NCBI GenBank assembly: GCA_026770025.1 | Contig: JAMXDE010000014.1 | Span: 1,612,001 to 1,676,000, forward strand | From: Craspedostauros australis | Lineage: Eukaryota; Bacillariophyta; Bacillariophyceae; Mastogloiales; Achnanthaceae | DNA: 64,000 nucleotides | Direction of reading: 5' to 3' | Part shown: piece by piece, positions 10,905 to 21,736 of the stretch | Layout: every line of letters begins with the position of its first letter | Numbering within the stretch: the stretch's first letter is position 1 | Notes under the pieces: model-generated | What the model saw: the letters and a program-made list of their open reading frames with translations, nothing else | What the model was told of the DNA's origin: nothing | The model's database searches: none | Made by a program: the position numbers and the translations under genes

Positions 10905-12945
10905 TTACACCTGGCTCATGTATTCGTTGATCTGACCCTGCTTGACGTAGATCACGTGTTGTCCCTTCCAGCATTTGATCATGTCCAATGACTGCAGCGT
11001 CGAGATGATGTCCTCCCGTTTGATTCCCGTCTGCACGGAGATGTCTTCCACCGAAATGTTCTTTGTTGGATCATGCTTTGAGAATATGTTGAAGAGAATG
11101 TACTTCCAATAGCTGCGGTACGAGATCTTCCCCAGGTCGGACAGAGGCTTTTCGGGAGATCCCGTCTTTGCCTCCAGCTTGGTGAGTTCGTAAGAGAATG
11201 AGATGATGAATTTCCCGTATCCGTGCTTTTGGTATTGTGGAAAAGTCAGGATGCATGCCAGGTTGTAGTCCTCTTGCGACACCTGCGTGTTGTTTCCATT
11301 TGGTGATTGTTGCGACAACAGTTGGTTGGTTTGTAATTGGTTTTGAAGTGGATGGGTGAGTCCATTGCGTGATACGGGCACAAGTACGAACGTAGGTACA
11401 ATTACAACGACACCGTACCCCACAACCAGATGCGAGTATGCATGCAGACAGTACACGGAGTAACCTTCCACCATCGCCTGCACAACGACCGCGCCCTCCA
11501 CAATTCCTTCCAAAGCCAATGCACTGTTCGGTTGCGCATGCAGTACTTTCACCGCAGTTCAAGAACCCGCTTGTAACGGACCCACCTTTTCCTTTGAGAA
11601 GTACCCGACGATATGCGCTCCGCTGTCATCCACCTGGCAGATGATGTAAAAGTAGAATGGGTCGACGTCATAGTACAGCGTCTTGTGGTCCAGGAACAAC
11701 TTTGCCAGAAGGCACAGATTTTGGCAATACGCCCTGTGCTCCTTGCCATCGATCTCAAAGACGCTGAGCCCGGTCTCGCGGTATATCTCCTTGCCAGGTG
11801 GGTGCCGGCACGCGCAGTTGGCCTTGTGATCGCGATACGTGGATGGCTTTCTCATGTACGTGAGACAGAATTCGCAGATGTACAATCGCTCCGCCTGCGC
11901 GTACTCCTCCGGGTATGGTGAGAAGTACCAGCACTCCACCTCATATTCACCCATGACGATCTTTTCAATATTCTTCACCTTCGTGGTCTCTTCGTGCTCC
12001 CGTTCCAACGCAGCCAAGGAGGGGTCACCGGATCCGCCGTGCCAGTTCCCGCCCGACATGGAGAATGAACCAGCATGCCCTCCGCCCGAACCGGCGTGTC
12101 CTGACCCGGAGTGAGACGAGACGCCACTCCTCCTTCGTAGCTTGCGAGAGTCGTCCGCCTTTTCGTCGGATTCGTCCTTGACACGTTTCAGGGTCCCCAA
12201 AATGAACTTGTCGATCAATATCCATTCATCGAGTCGTCTGCAAAAAGAAAGAGGAAGGGGAAGCGTTGTCGTTGTCGATGTTGTGTGTGTATTGATGCAT
12301 GGACGAAAGAGAGTGTGAGTTGAGATGAGTGCGCTGGTGGCACTGGACCATCACGCATAGAACCGTGAGAGTTGAGTATCCACCAACAATCACACGCAAG
12401 CCATGGGGCAAGATCACAGTACTCAACGAGTACTCAGTCGAAAGCAGCTCTCTCTCTCTCTCCTTCCCACTGATCCTAACTCACCTGTCCTGCCCCTCAT
12501 AGTGGACGTAGTATTGAATCTCATCAATCTTCAAAGTCTCCAAATCAGGATCGTTGGTCTTGCCCTTCTTTTTTCTCTTTCGTGTGTAATTGACGGGTCT
12601 GCGCTCGATGATGATTGCCTGCAGCTGCTGCGTCTTGTCCCTCCAAAGCACCTCGCATCTATCACCGATCTGCAGAGGCTTCTCTTCTGTCTGTTCGGGT
12701 GGTTCTGCTTCATCTGCGTTTGCTTTGGTTGCTCCAACCTCCGTCGTTCCGTTGCCACGCGTCGCTGCCTTGTCCTGTGACAGCGCATGTGCATGTCCCG
12801 CCGCACCATTTGCCGCTGCATCTTGTGCCATTGCCGATGCATGAGCGGGAGATTTAGTTGCGCTGTGAACGGTGCTTGCACCGACGGTTTCAGGCGATGC
12901 AATGGTCACCATCTTCACCCCTGCGTCGTCCCTGTCGGTCTTCAT
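10905..12945 (-). CDS. KAT5: MYST-family histone acetyltransferase (Esa1/TIP60-like)
   Basis: Three exons on the minus strand: 12945-12485, 12237-11586 and 11282-10905. Introns are 247 and 303 nt (GTGAGT and GTGGGT donors), and the product is 496 residues. The enzyme moves acetyl groups from acetyl-CoA to lysines of histone tails (H4/H2A in this subfamily). Residues 92-165 form a chromo-barrel (Tudor-knot) domain ending Y-V-H-Y-E-G and R-R-L-D-E-W-I. A Gly/Ser/His-rich insert follows, then a C2HC zinc finger (C-E-F-C ... H ... C) near 270-290. The HAT core keeps the autoacetylated Lys (L-D-H-K-T-L-Y-Y), the catalytic Cys (N-L-A-C-I-L-T), the acetyl-CoA loop Q-Y-Q-K-H-G-Y-G-K and the general-base Glu (S-Y-E-L-T-K-L-E). 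The frame extends upstream only with TTG, so I start at ATG 12945. The MOF (KAT8) type shares the chromo-barrel, so the subfamily symbol is less certain than the family. Confidence 0.92.
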
Positions 12946-13675
12946 TTCGGAGCGCGTTTTGTCTTCGCTTCGCTCTGTTGTGCTCAACTCTGTTGCGTTG
13001 TGTTTGTTGAGAGAGTCCTTCTATTATTATATTATATAGAATAATACGCTGTATTATGTCATACGGCCTGGTCTGATTCCTCAAGCTGAGCGTATCATGG
13101 ATAATAATACGTCTTATACGTCGATGGTTTGGAGTGGAGCAGTGCGCGCCAAGAAATAGGAGACAGAGAGGACACTTGGGCAAGAGTGGATCGTGTGTCG
13201 AGCTCAGTTGGTGTGTTCGCTTGCATTTGTGTGTCGAGTCAAGCGAAGCGCCTGGACAAAGATCCACGATGCCTCATCAACAACGACGCTGTTTGGTTGC
13301 GTTCCAAAAACAAGCGGCAGGCTAAGCGCGCGGAGATAGACACGGGACAACAGCACCAACCGCGATGGCTCTGGAACGTTTCGTTGACGCACGAGGCAAC
13401 TCGACTGACGGGAGGGAGGCCAGAAGATGAAGAACTGCATACAGCACGAGTAGAGCAGAGTAGGCTGCATCCGTGGATGAAAGTACGAGTGGTAATGAGA
13501 ATGGTTTGATTCATGTTCTACGTTTGGTGTGCATTATCACGCGTTGTGGGAGTAGCATGGGCTACAACGACGACATTCATCTTGTCATTCCAATGCGCTG
13601 ACTGCTAAAGCGCGCGTGTTCGTATGTGTTGACCCCGGGGAGATGGTCTTCATCTGATCAAGGACGAAGAGCGCT
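12946..13675. promoter_or_regulatory. Leader/promoter of acetyltransferase gene and 3' flank of cyclophilin
   Basis: 730 bp between two leftward genes. It contains an A/T-rich patch (13021-13060) with inverted repeats about 95 bp upstream of the acetyltransferase start, and another ATAATACG copy at 13103-13110. Small frames here have no recognisable content. Confidence 0.4.
13041..13057. repeat. Perfect 7-bp inverted repeat upstream of the acetyltransferase gene
   Basis: ATAATAC-GCT-GTATTAT: two perfect 7-bp arms around a 3-nt loop in an A/T-rich patch. It would form a small hairpin if transcribed in the 5' leader. ATAATACG is repeated at 13103-13110. Confidence 0.55.
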
Positions 13676-15316
13676 CTAAAGCTGTCCGCAGTTCTCAATG
13701 ATGACGCGCTGGGATGTGCTTCCGCTTCGGGATCCGACCCCCTCGATGGCCTTGATGACGTCCATGCCTTCAACGACGGATCCGAACACGACGTGCTTTC
13801 CATCGAGCCACGTGGTCTCGGCGGTGCAGATGAAGACTGTGGGCATAGCGGTTGGATGGGACGTGAGAATGAGGGTGAGTTGGATTGAAGGTGTGCGCCA
13901 TGATAGGAATGATCGCAATCACAGGAGCAACAGGAACAGTAGAGCGGCAGGTTGCTGTGTGAAAGTATACCAACACCAACACCAACATTCACTCGCGTAA
14001 CCGCAATCCAAACCCACAAACTGCGACGAGAGATTGATACTTACATTGCGATCCGTTGGTGTGTGGTCCGGCGTTGGCCATACTGAGGATACCTTGTCCG
14101 GTGTGCTATTTGGCGCCAAGGTCGGGATGCGTGCGGAGTCAAATGAAGCAAGTCAAATGTGATAGAGTAAAGTGAGGATCGATGCATACGTGATGACAAA
14201 GAATTGCATACGTTTGTGCCATCAGCGGTGGCCCCTTTTGCTCGTTCCCGATTTGATTTGATTGCAGCATACCGAACAAGCTTGTTTGCAGATTGACATC
14301 GCACTTACCGTCAGCTGGAAGTTCTCATCAGCGAACTTTCCTCCGTAGATAGACTTTCCTCCAGTTCCGTTGTGGTTGGTGAAGTCACCTGAATGTTGAG
14401 TTATCGTCGTTTGTTGCGTTTGTTGTGATTGCGTTAGTCGTGGTAGTTGGAGACATACGCAGAGGGTATAATCGGGGTGTTAGCTTTGCGATTGTTATGT
14501 ATGGCACCATCACAATACTAGTACTAGTACCAGCACCAGCACAAGTAGCCATGTAAACCGAATTCCGCCTCGCAGACAACACTGATGCAAGGAATCAGCA
14601 CCCATGACGCAAACATCGATCGATGAACTTACCTCCTTGGCACCTGTGGGTGTGTGAATGGTCATGAGATGGATCCGCAACAAGAATAGTGGTGGCGAAC
14701 AAAGCAAATGTAGTGGAGCATGTTAGTCATATCTTTGCATGTGTCACGGACATGACAAAAAGGAACCATGCGTGTGCTGCAGTCCTACTTTCAGCACACT
14801 ACTTCACACCCCCGACGCACTGCTTGATCTTCTTCTCTGAGATCAAATTGTGGAGGCAAATGTGTGGAGGAATTCGGACGTTGGAAGCGATTGACGAACT
14901 TACATGAATCCTGGGATGACACGGTGGAAGCTACGTGATAGCATTGACGGATAAGGAAGAGAAAGAAGGGAAAAGATTGATGGGTATTGTGAGGAATTTG
15001 AGAATCCGAGACTGTTGAAGTTGATCCATGACACACATGCGAGCGACACAGGAGACACCAGCACGTTGTCTTCCGTCCCAATGACAACAGCGCACCCATG
15101 GCATCGCGCGATGCGATTTGACGTGACAAAGAGGCAAGACTCTGCACCTACTCACCTGGATCCCTTGTATCCGAATCCCTTCTCTCCGGTGCAGAGAGCG
15201 CGGAAGTTCTCGGCAGTCTTTGGGACAACATCGGCACGGAGCTCCATGACGACACGTCCAGCGGACTTGCCGCCAACGTTCATATCGAAGAAAACCTTTG
15301 GGTTGGACCTGTGCAT
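13676..15316 (-). CDS. Cyclophilin A-type peptidyl-prolyl cis-trans isomerase
   Basis: Six exons on the minus strand: 15316-15156, 14930-14904, 14643-14633, 14388-14309, 14105-14045 and 13836-13676. Every junction has GTRAGT-type or similar donors and AG acceptors, and together they give 166 residues, the family's normal size. The protein catalyses cis-trans isomerisation of peptidyl-proline bonds and aids folding. Hallmarks seen in order: [18 protein letters not shown], the active-site [38 protein letters not shown], the cyclosporin-contact [10 protein letters not shown], and C-G-Q-L at the end. The start is uncertain. ATG 15358 in the same frame would add 14 residues, and a CACAG|G acceptor just before S-N-P-K would give M-S-N-P-K if an upstream exon ends in AT. 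Cytosolic or nuclear location is likely. Confidence 0.93.
14633..14643 (-). other. 11-nt microexon of the cyclophilin gene
   Basis: The bases GTGCCAAGGAG on the minus strand are flanked by CACAG and GTAAGT. They supply the third base of Met plus Cys-Gln-Gly and the first base of Gly in the conserved active-site segment F-M-C-Q-G-G-D. Without them the frame before and after does not join (phase 2 in, phase 1 out). Confidence 0.88.
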
Positions 15317-16828
15317 CGTATGCGTGAAGAACGCGCGAAGAATGGTCGAGGGCAGCATCACATCGTCAGATAGACGAGTTGATTGTGTTGCGGATGTGAT
15401 TGTTGTGGAGTAGAGTTTTTGTTCATGTCAGTGCAGAGATTCAGGAGTGTTCATGTGACGATGAATCATCAGAGAAAGTTCGAAGTGAGAAACAGGATCG
15501 GAGGACGTGCAGATCTGGACACTTGCACCATGCACGCTTCCTCTTTCAAGACATGGCAGGCAGATGTCTGTCATGAGCCTCATTGCTCGTTCGATCTGCT
15601 GTTGTTGCCTTTTGCATCGCACAAACGTGAAGAGGAGCAAACGGAGGATCCTCGACGGGAGAGACCAGACAAGCACGAGAAATGGTAGGCCTTCTCCTTT
15701 GAAAGATCCATCCGAACGCAATTGCAACACAGACGGCACGAAACCTCATCACCGACATTGATTCCAACGTCGCCATCATCAACCTTCCTGCCAACCACCT
15801 TGTCCATCACATGATATCAACAATTTCTTAACCGCCGTTGCGATCAACACCATCATCATCATCATCATCATCATTGTCAACATCAACAACAACATTGCCG
15901 CCACCATCGCCCTGTCATCGTCGTTGCGGCAACGTCGCGAAGGCCGCATGCACGTACATGGTTGCGATCTTGTTGTTTTGTTTCTTTTCGTTTCTTTGGT
16001 TCGATTCGATTGGTTTCGTTTTTGTGAGCAGACAGGATGGCGGGATTTGGCACGCTCTTCTCGCGTGTTGCACGGCAGGCTTGTTTCTCCTGACAGCGCA
16101 TCCGGATGATGCGGTTCGCAAAGCGGTCATTTTGACGGTCCAATAACAGACTGATCATCCATTTGGGTCTATTTCTGTCCTAAGTTCGGATCCAATCCGT
16201 GTTACCCGAGTCTGTCTCGGAAGTTATTGCCTGTGAATCGCGCGTTGCGACGTGCGAAAGTCTCCCTTCGTTCAGATTCGGTACAGATTCTACGTAGATG
16301 TCAGCGGACAGACTTAGCGCTTTGGAGTTCGCGTCGACGAACCACGCAGTCGTGTCAACGTTCGCGCAGAGCAGCGCGCTGTTTGACAAACCCGACTTCG
16401 TCGATGGCACCGGCCCAAACCACGAAGAACCCTGCTCTGTGACTGTCGCAAGGGTGGAAGAGAAGGTAACCAGCCATGGCAGTTCGCAGTTCGCAGATCG
16501 TAAGATCGGGCACACGCAACCGACGTTGTCACCCTTGTTCCTCATGGATCATCTCACACAGATCGTCGGACTACGACTACGCGGTATCCTCTCTCGCGCC
16601 AAGGCAAGCCAACCAGGAACGCAAACCAATGGTCAACATCTGGATTTTGTTTTCACACAACCACGTAGAAACGCACACGAACACAGCAGGGAAGCAGCCT
16701 GAGAGAGGAATACTCTGCCTACTCGTCTCACACCACACCACAGAAATACGCACTATTTCAAACAAGAGGAGTTCTAGAGACAACAACCCATCCAGCTCAT
16801 AAAAAGCACAAGCAAAAGAACCGGACTC
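15317..16828. promoter_or_regulatory. Divergent intergenic region, cyclophilin / acireductone dioxygenase
   Basis: 1.5 kb between two divergent starts, expected to hold both promoters and possibly a non-coding first exon of the cyclophilin gene. A (CAT)8 microsatellite lies at 15851-15874. Short frames on both strands (for example near 16298-16702) show no domain and overlap one another. Confidence 0.4.
15851..15874. repeat. (CAT)8 microsatellite
   Basis: Eight perfect CAT units in intergenic DNA. Confidence 0.75.
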
Positions 16829-18011
16829 ATGTCATCGGCAGCCGAAGAAACGAAAGACGACAAGGACATCAAGGCCACCGAGGAAACCAAGGCAGAAGAA
16901 GAAACGCCAGAAGCCAAGAAGCAAAAGATGTCGACTCCGCAGAGCCCAGACTCCGAGTGGCCGGAGGCGTGGGTGATGGCAGACGGTGAGGTCGCCGACC
17001 AGAAGGCAGCCAACCGCCAGACTCCAAACGTCCCGGCCACCGTCGAGATGCTGCGTGCGCTCGGCATCCAGTACTGGAAGATGGATGCTGATACCTTCAC
17101 GTACCCCGTCAAGGCCGTCCCATGGGATCCCAAGGTGGGTGGAATACAAATGCAGGGAAGACTTGAGAGCATTGCTGCATGGACATGTCTCCATGAACAC
17201 TGTGTTTGGGCAGCATTTGCCCCTGAGGACCTGGAGGGCGTTGAAGATTGTTGAAGCGTGTTGAAGGGCCCAACGAGGTTACGGCGAGGTCACGCCAATG
17301 CTGATGCATCCTTGGACTGTATTGCTTCCAAAAGTTTGGGCAGAAGATGGTTGCGCAGCTTGGATACACGAGTGTGCGACAAAATACGTGTGCTGCGCTT
17401 GGCGTCGTACACATTTATTGGTTTGGATCTGTATCTTGTTAGCTTGCCATGCCTTCGTCTCTCATCATTTCATTCACGACTGCAACGTCATGATTTGCCC
17501 TGTTGTGCTCTGCTCGCATCTGCTATGCCAATACACCATGTTCGCACTTCCCCATCCCTCGCACTCGTACTCGCGCCCGTACTCCATTCAATCCTTTCAG
17601 GATGCCCTGGACCCACGCCTCAAGAGCATCCGCGATGACAGAGGCTACTCGTACGCTGACATCATCTCCATCCGCCCTGATCTGTTGCCAGGATACGATG
17701 ACAAGGTGAAGGCCTTCTTCGAGGAACACATCCACAACGCCGAGGAGATCCGTTACATTCTCGACGGAAGCGGATACTTCGACGTTCGCGACACGAGCGA
17801 CAAGTGGGTGCGCATCCACATCAAGAAGGGAGATCTGATGACACTGCCAGAAGGAATCTACCACCGCTTCACGTGCGACGAGACCGACTACATCAAGGCC
17901 ATGAGACTCTTCATCGGCGAGCCAATCTGGACACCATTCAACCGCCCACAGGAGGATCACCCGTCCCGTGCCAAGTACGTCAAAGACTACGTCGAGGAGA
18001 AGAAGGAATAA
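16829..18011 (+). CDS. ADI1: Acireductone dioxygenase (methionine salvage)
   Basis: Two exons, 16829-17134 and 17601-18011, joined in phase 0 across a 466-nt intron (GTGGGT donor, TTTTCAG acceptor), give 238 residues. The enzyme oxidises acireductone with O2 to the 2-keto acid of methionine and formate, the last oxidative step of the methionine salvage pathway, in the cytosol. The cupin metal site is intact: [13 protein letters not shown] (two His and Glu) and the later G-I-Y-H-R-F-T-C-D His. Also conserved are [16 protein letters not shown] and W-T-P-F-N-R-P. An acidic/Lys-rich extension of about 45 residues precedes the conserved part. This makes it longer than the usual 180-200 residues, and the extension lacks targeting features. 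Confidence 0.95.
17561..17585. repeat. CTCGTACTCG cluster near intron acceptor
   Basis: GCACTCGTACTCGC followed by CCGTACTCC, just upstream of the acceptor of the acireductone dioxygenase intron. It has the same vocabulary as the clusters at 7029-7055 and 51861-51899. Confidence 0.4.
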
Positions 18012-18855
18012 ACCTGCCACGGGGAGTAATCACTATGTAGTTGGGCATATCGACTCAAATACTGGAGGAGAGCGCTGTGCATCCTCCGACCGCTCCAGAG
18101 TTGCTCATGTAATAGTTGCAATGTTGAGAGTGGCAGCAGGCGACACTTGGGGAGACTTTTCACATCGCATGAGTACGGCACAAACAAGAAATGAGTGACG
18201 CTGGTGTCGGCGTGATCTTAGTCACTACCCATGCAAACATGTGTAATAGATTCAGATCAACGATCATGTTCCAGTACGACTCTGCCGTTATCTTGTGTTG
18301 GGGCAGCACATGCACAGGGTTGCCGCTTTTCGGCTGCCTCTCAGACATGATAGCTCTCTTCATACAAGTTATTTTGCTCTACTTCCCCTTTCTCCTCGTG
18401 GAGAGAAGGAGATCGCCAACAAAACCCAGGGTTGCATCAGGCATTGGAAGGAAGAATGCTCGAGAGAGAGAGAGAGGCGAGAGCCTTGAAAATTGCGGGT
18501 CTGTTTACCTGTTTGTCGTTTCTGTTGTTTCTGTGATTGCCTTCATCGAGCTCCTCGACCTTTCCATCTGTCTGCTACACTCCTCTCTCCTCTCCGTTAA
18601 TAGCAATGCGCCCTCTCCTTACGCCGCGGCCACCATGACTATTGTTGTTGTAGTTGTTGTTGCTGTTGTCGTTATTGTAACTTCCTATCCTGTTCCTTCA
18701 ATCCATATCTCCATCCAATTTCCATCTCCGCTCATCTATTTGTTGGTGAGTTGCCATCAAAGCACTTTTTTCCATGACGTCCCTTCCATTTGTTGGCCTT
18801 GTCGTATGCCAAATTCCATCATGCATGCTTCCACTACCATACTCTTTACCACTTC
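18012..18855. other. Convergent 3' intergenic region
   Basis: About 840 bp between the stops of acireductone dioxygenase (rightward) and the plastid protein (leftward). A 245-codon frame on the plus strand (18191-18928) overlaps the neighbouring gene. It is GTT/GTC-rich and looks fortuitous. Confidence 0.4.
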
Positions 18856-19524
18856 CTACTCCTCCGCAACCACAACCTCGATCTCCTCGGGTCCAAAGTG
18901 CATGAGGAAGGCGACGGGTGAGCTATAGCCCTCCTCGGTGTGCTCATCGGGAACGAACTTGGCACGCACCGGAGAGTTGGCGCTGATGTCATCGACGTCG
19001 TACATCTTGTTGACGACGCCGCGCAATCCGACTGGCAGCCGCAGGCACTTGTCGATTCGCTGCGTGACATCCGGCGTGGCGACGAAGTTCTTGTCATCGT
19101 CGAAGTAGCCTCGGGCCTTGGCGGCGACCTGGAATGCTCGGACGCCGTCGGAGCTGACTCGGATGATGGATCCCATCCGGATGGTGTTGCCGTTGTTGTC
19201 TTCCATGGTGATTTCCTGCTCTTCCTTTCCTTCGTCGTCCGCCGGTGCTAGGACTGCCGGCTTCTCCTTCTTCTGTTCGCTTTCCTCACTGCTGCTACTG
19301 CTGCTCTTGTCAATGATCTGCACCGATAATGAACACAGCGTCGTTCTGCGCTGCTGGTGCTTCTCGAGGCTCTGAAGCCGACGTTCGTCCGAGCGCTGGA
19401 ACTGGCGCTGCAGCGATTGTCTTGAGGTGCATCGCGAATCCGAGATCGTGAAAGATGCCGATCTCGTTATCTGCAGCACAAGGTAGATGCAGAGCGGGAG
19501 CACACGGTTCAGCATGTTTGTCAT
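18856..19524 (-). CDS. Plastid-targeted conserved protein, unknown function
   Basis: A single exon of 222 codons. I start at ATG 19524, since the longer frame opens with TTG. The presequence has a hydrophobic core (R-V-L-P-L-C-I-Y-L-V-L-Q-I) followed by S-A-S-F-T-I, a classic ASAF-type junction for import across four plastid membranes, then a basic, Ser/Gln/Arg-rich transit stretch to about residue 60. After a Ser/Glu/Lys-rich linker, the mature domain (about 105-222) begins G-S-I-I-R-V-S-S-D-G-V-R-A-F-Q-V. It includes C-L-R-L-P-V-G-L-R-G-V-V and ends F-L-M-H-F-G-P-E-E-I-E-V-V. This beta-rich pattern recalls small SH3-like barrel proteins of plastids and cyanobacteria, but I cannot name the family. 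It is divergent to the lumenal-protein gene 960 bp away. Confidence 0.75.
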   Translation of the reverse strand: MTNMLNRVLPLCIYLVLQITRSASFTISDSRCTSRQSLQRQFQRSDERRLQSLEKHQQRRTTLCSLSVQIIDKSSSSSSEESEQKKEKPAVLAPADDEGKEEQEITMEDNNGNTIRMGSIIRVSSDGVRAFQVAAKARGYFDDDKNFVATPDVTQRIDKCLRLPVGLRGVVNKMYDVDDISANSPVRAKFVPDEHTEEGYSSPVAFLMHFGPEEIEVVVAEE

Positions 19525-20024
19525 TCTGATCAACGCAGTACGAGTCTGAGGAGGAGGTTGCTCTCAACGTTGTCGGTGTTGCTTCTGTTGTGGCCTTGAA
19601 GATTCTTAAAACAAAGGAGCGGATTGGATTGCTCTGCTTTCGTGATGTTGGGTGTGATGGGATGATTCGTCGAAGAGTTCCAATCCAATGACGATCGTGG
19701 GAAGGTTATCTGGTTGCGCGTGTCGTGGTGGAGAGTGCTCGTGGAGTTGTTGGTTGTCTCGGTCTCTCTTTCTCTCCCTCACTCTCTCTGTCGATTGATG
19801 TGTGTGGGCGACTGATGTGTGATGACGACTGATGTCCCCTTCTCCGTCTTCTTGGTCGTTGTTGATGTCGTATCCAGTGCGATCGTGTTGTTTTGCCACT
19901 GTTTCTTCCTTTCCGCCATTTCTCTCCTGGGTTGTCGTGGTTGGTGTCAGCCACATCAAGCAAAAACAGCGTCAGCACACAGCTTGCGTCTTTTGTCGTT
20001 CGTGTTGGTTGCGATGACTCCGGT

Positions 20025-20037
20025 GACGTCATCTTGA
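20025..20037. promoter_or_regulatory. CRE-like TGACGTCA site, copy 1
   Basis: TGACGTCATCTTG contains the perfect palindrome TGACGTCA (cAMP-response-element/bZIP core). The same 13-mer recurs 96 bp to the right. Confidence 0.45.
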
Positions 20038-20120
20038 GTACCAATAGATACCTCAACAGTGGTTTCTTTCGACGCTTTGAAATGAAACAATCAACAGGAG
20101 TCAATTGGGTCATTCTGGTG

Positions 20121-20133
20121 TGACGTCATCTTG
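20121..20133. promoter_or_regulatory. CRE-like TGACGTCA site, copy 2
   Basis: A second TGACGTCATCTTG in the same orientation, 354 bp upstream of the lumenal-protein start. Two identical 13-mers in one short divergent promoter are unlikely by chance. Confidence 0.45.
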
Positions 20134-20486
20134 CCAACAAACTCAACAACGAAAATCCATCCTCGTCACGTCACAACAAGCGAAGAAGTGGAAACAGAAA
20201 CGAACGCGAAAAGGATCGCCCTCCGACCTCCTCCAAGTGTCGCCCAACATCGGACATCTGCGGATCTGGATGGAGGTTGTCAATTGAAACCAGGGACGAG
20301 TGCGAGCCCGCCGTAGTCCTGTTACTGACAACAGCAACAACAACAACATTCACCATCGTCCATCGCCATCACTCTCTTCTTTTCCTTTCGCGTCTTTGGT
20401 CTTCCACGAGAGACGGACAGATCCATCATCCAATCCCAATCAATCGCTATCATCACGCTATCGTCAACGCTATCGTCAACGCAACT

Positions 20487-21736
20487 ATGTCGCCAGATCA
20501 ATCCAGATACACGAATCTCGCCGCTTGCATGATGCTGCTGGTGTCCATGCCAACGGCATCCGGCTTCGCACCATCTTTCAATACCGCATCCCAGCTGCAA
20601 CGGGGAACTGCCGCCGCCCATCCCACCTCTCTGTTCGCCTCCAACGATTCCGATGAGGCGCAGATGCAACGACGGGATCCGTCCTCCATGATCAAGTTCT
20701 TGGCATCCGCTGCCCTCGTGGCCGCCCTCGCCATGGATCCCGCAGCCGCCGGTGCCGATGAGTACGGACGCGAGACTGAGGCACCCACTCTCTTCACTGG
20801 TGAAACAGTCATGGTCAGTGCTAGATATGTGCAACGATGGTGGCCAAGCATCTGACCGACCAGTTGATTCGTCGATCGATTCAATGGCAGTATTCAACGG
20901 CTGAGTCGGAGTTGCTCCAAATGCATGCGCTTTGTACATTTTTGCTGTGGAAAGGCGCGGAAGACGCTGCTTTACGTGCTGAATCTAACACCTCTCCCAC
21001 TTCACATCGCCATTCCCTTCCGCTCTCTGCGACGCTGCCAACCATTTATCACAGATCTGCACTAAGCGCGGAAAACTTGGAGCCTGCTTGAAGACGGAGG
21101 AACGTACCAGCGCCAATGACAATGACAAGGCGGACAAGTACTTCCGCGATCCCGCCGATTTCAGAAAGCGCAAGGATGCGGAGAAGACGACCTTGGCGGA
21201 AGAAGCCGAGGGCAATCAGCTCATAATGAAGCTGCGCCAGCAGTCGGAAGACAACAAGGAGAAGAATGATCTCAATGTTCAAATACGGACCATGCAAAAC
21301 GATGCGGTACGTTGTGTTGCGTGATCTGCTGGATATGTGTTGGTTGGTCGTCTTATACATTGCATGCGTGTTGCATGCACTGTTTACCGTTCAAAGGACA
21401 ACTCACTGATGATGCCTCCTTCAAACCCACTCGCACTGCATCTCAAATTACAATGGCGTTACTCGCCTCGACACCCTTTTTCTCAACTTTCAACAGTCCG
21501 CAAGTTTCGGCCCATTCGACAGATCGGTTCTGATCCTCAACGCCGATGGCAAGGCATTCACACTGCTGGAGAACCCGCAGGCCATGCGCCTGAAGGAGCA
21601 GGGATTCATCAAGGGCAAGACATTCGTCACCCAGCCAACGCAGGAGCAGATCGACGCTGCACTGTCACCACCACAGCCTGAAGGAGGAGGAGGAATCTTC
21701 GGCGGAATCCTTGGAATCTTTGGTGGTTCTGAGTGA
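20487..21736 (+). CDS. Predicted thylakoid-lumen protein, unknown function
   Basis: Three exons, 20487-20813, 21055-21306 and 21497-21736, both introns phase 0 (GTCAGT and GTACGT donors), 272 residues. Targeting appears three-part. There is a signal core ending P-T-A-S-G-F-A-P-S-F (ASAFAP motif), a Ser/Thr/Gln transit peptide ending S-L-F-A-S, then a second hydrophobic stretch (I-K-F-L-A-S-A-A-L-V-A-A-L-A) with a cleavage site near A-A-A-G-A-D. This is a Sec-type lumen signal without a twin Arg. The mature part has two Cys (I-C-T-K-R-G and G-A-C-L-K), a charged helical middle rich in Lys/Glu/Asp, a compact domain (G-P-F-D-R-S-V-L-I-L-N-A-D-G-K) and a Gly-rich tail (G-G-G-G-I-F-G-G-I-L-G-I-F-G-G). 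It may be a photosynthesis-associated lumen factor; the family is not recognised. Confidence 0.82.

Larger units (their letters stand above)
19525..20486. promoter_or_regulatory. Divergent promoter region of two plastid-protein genes
   Basis: About 960 bp between the starts of two genes that both encode plastid-imported proteins, suggesting shared, possibly light-responsive, control. It holds CT-rich tracts (around 19762-19795) and two copies of TGACGTCATCTTG (20025-20037 and 20121-20133). TGACGTCA is the palindromic core bound by bZIP/CREB-type factors. Assignment to a factor is inference. Confidence 0.5.

Noticed and set aside
18191-18928. 245-codon plus-strand frame after acireductone dioxygenase
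   Set aside because: It overlaps the end of the minus-strand plastid protein gene. Its hydrophobic stretch comes from GTT/GTC repeats, with no homology recognised.
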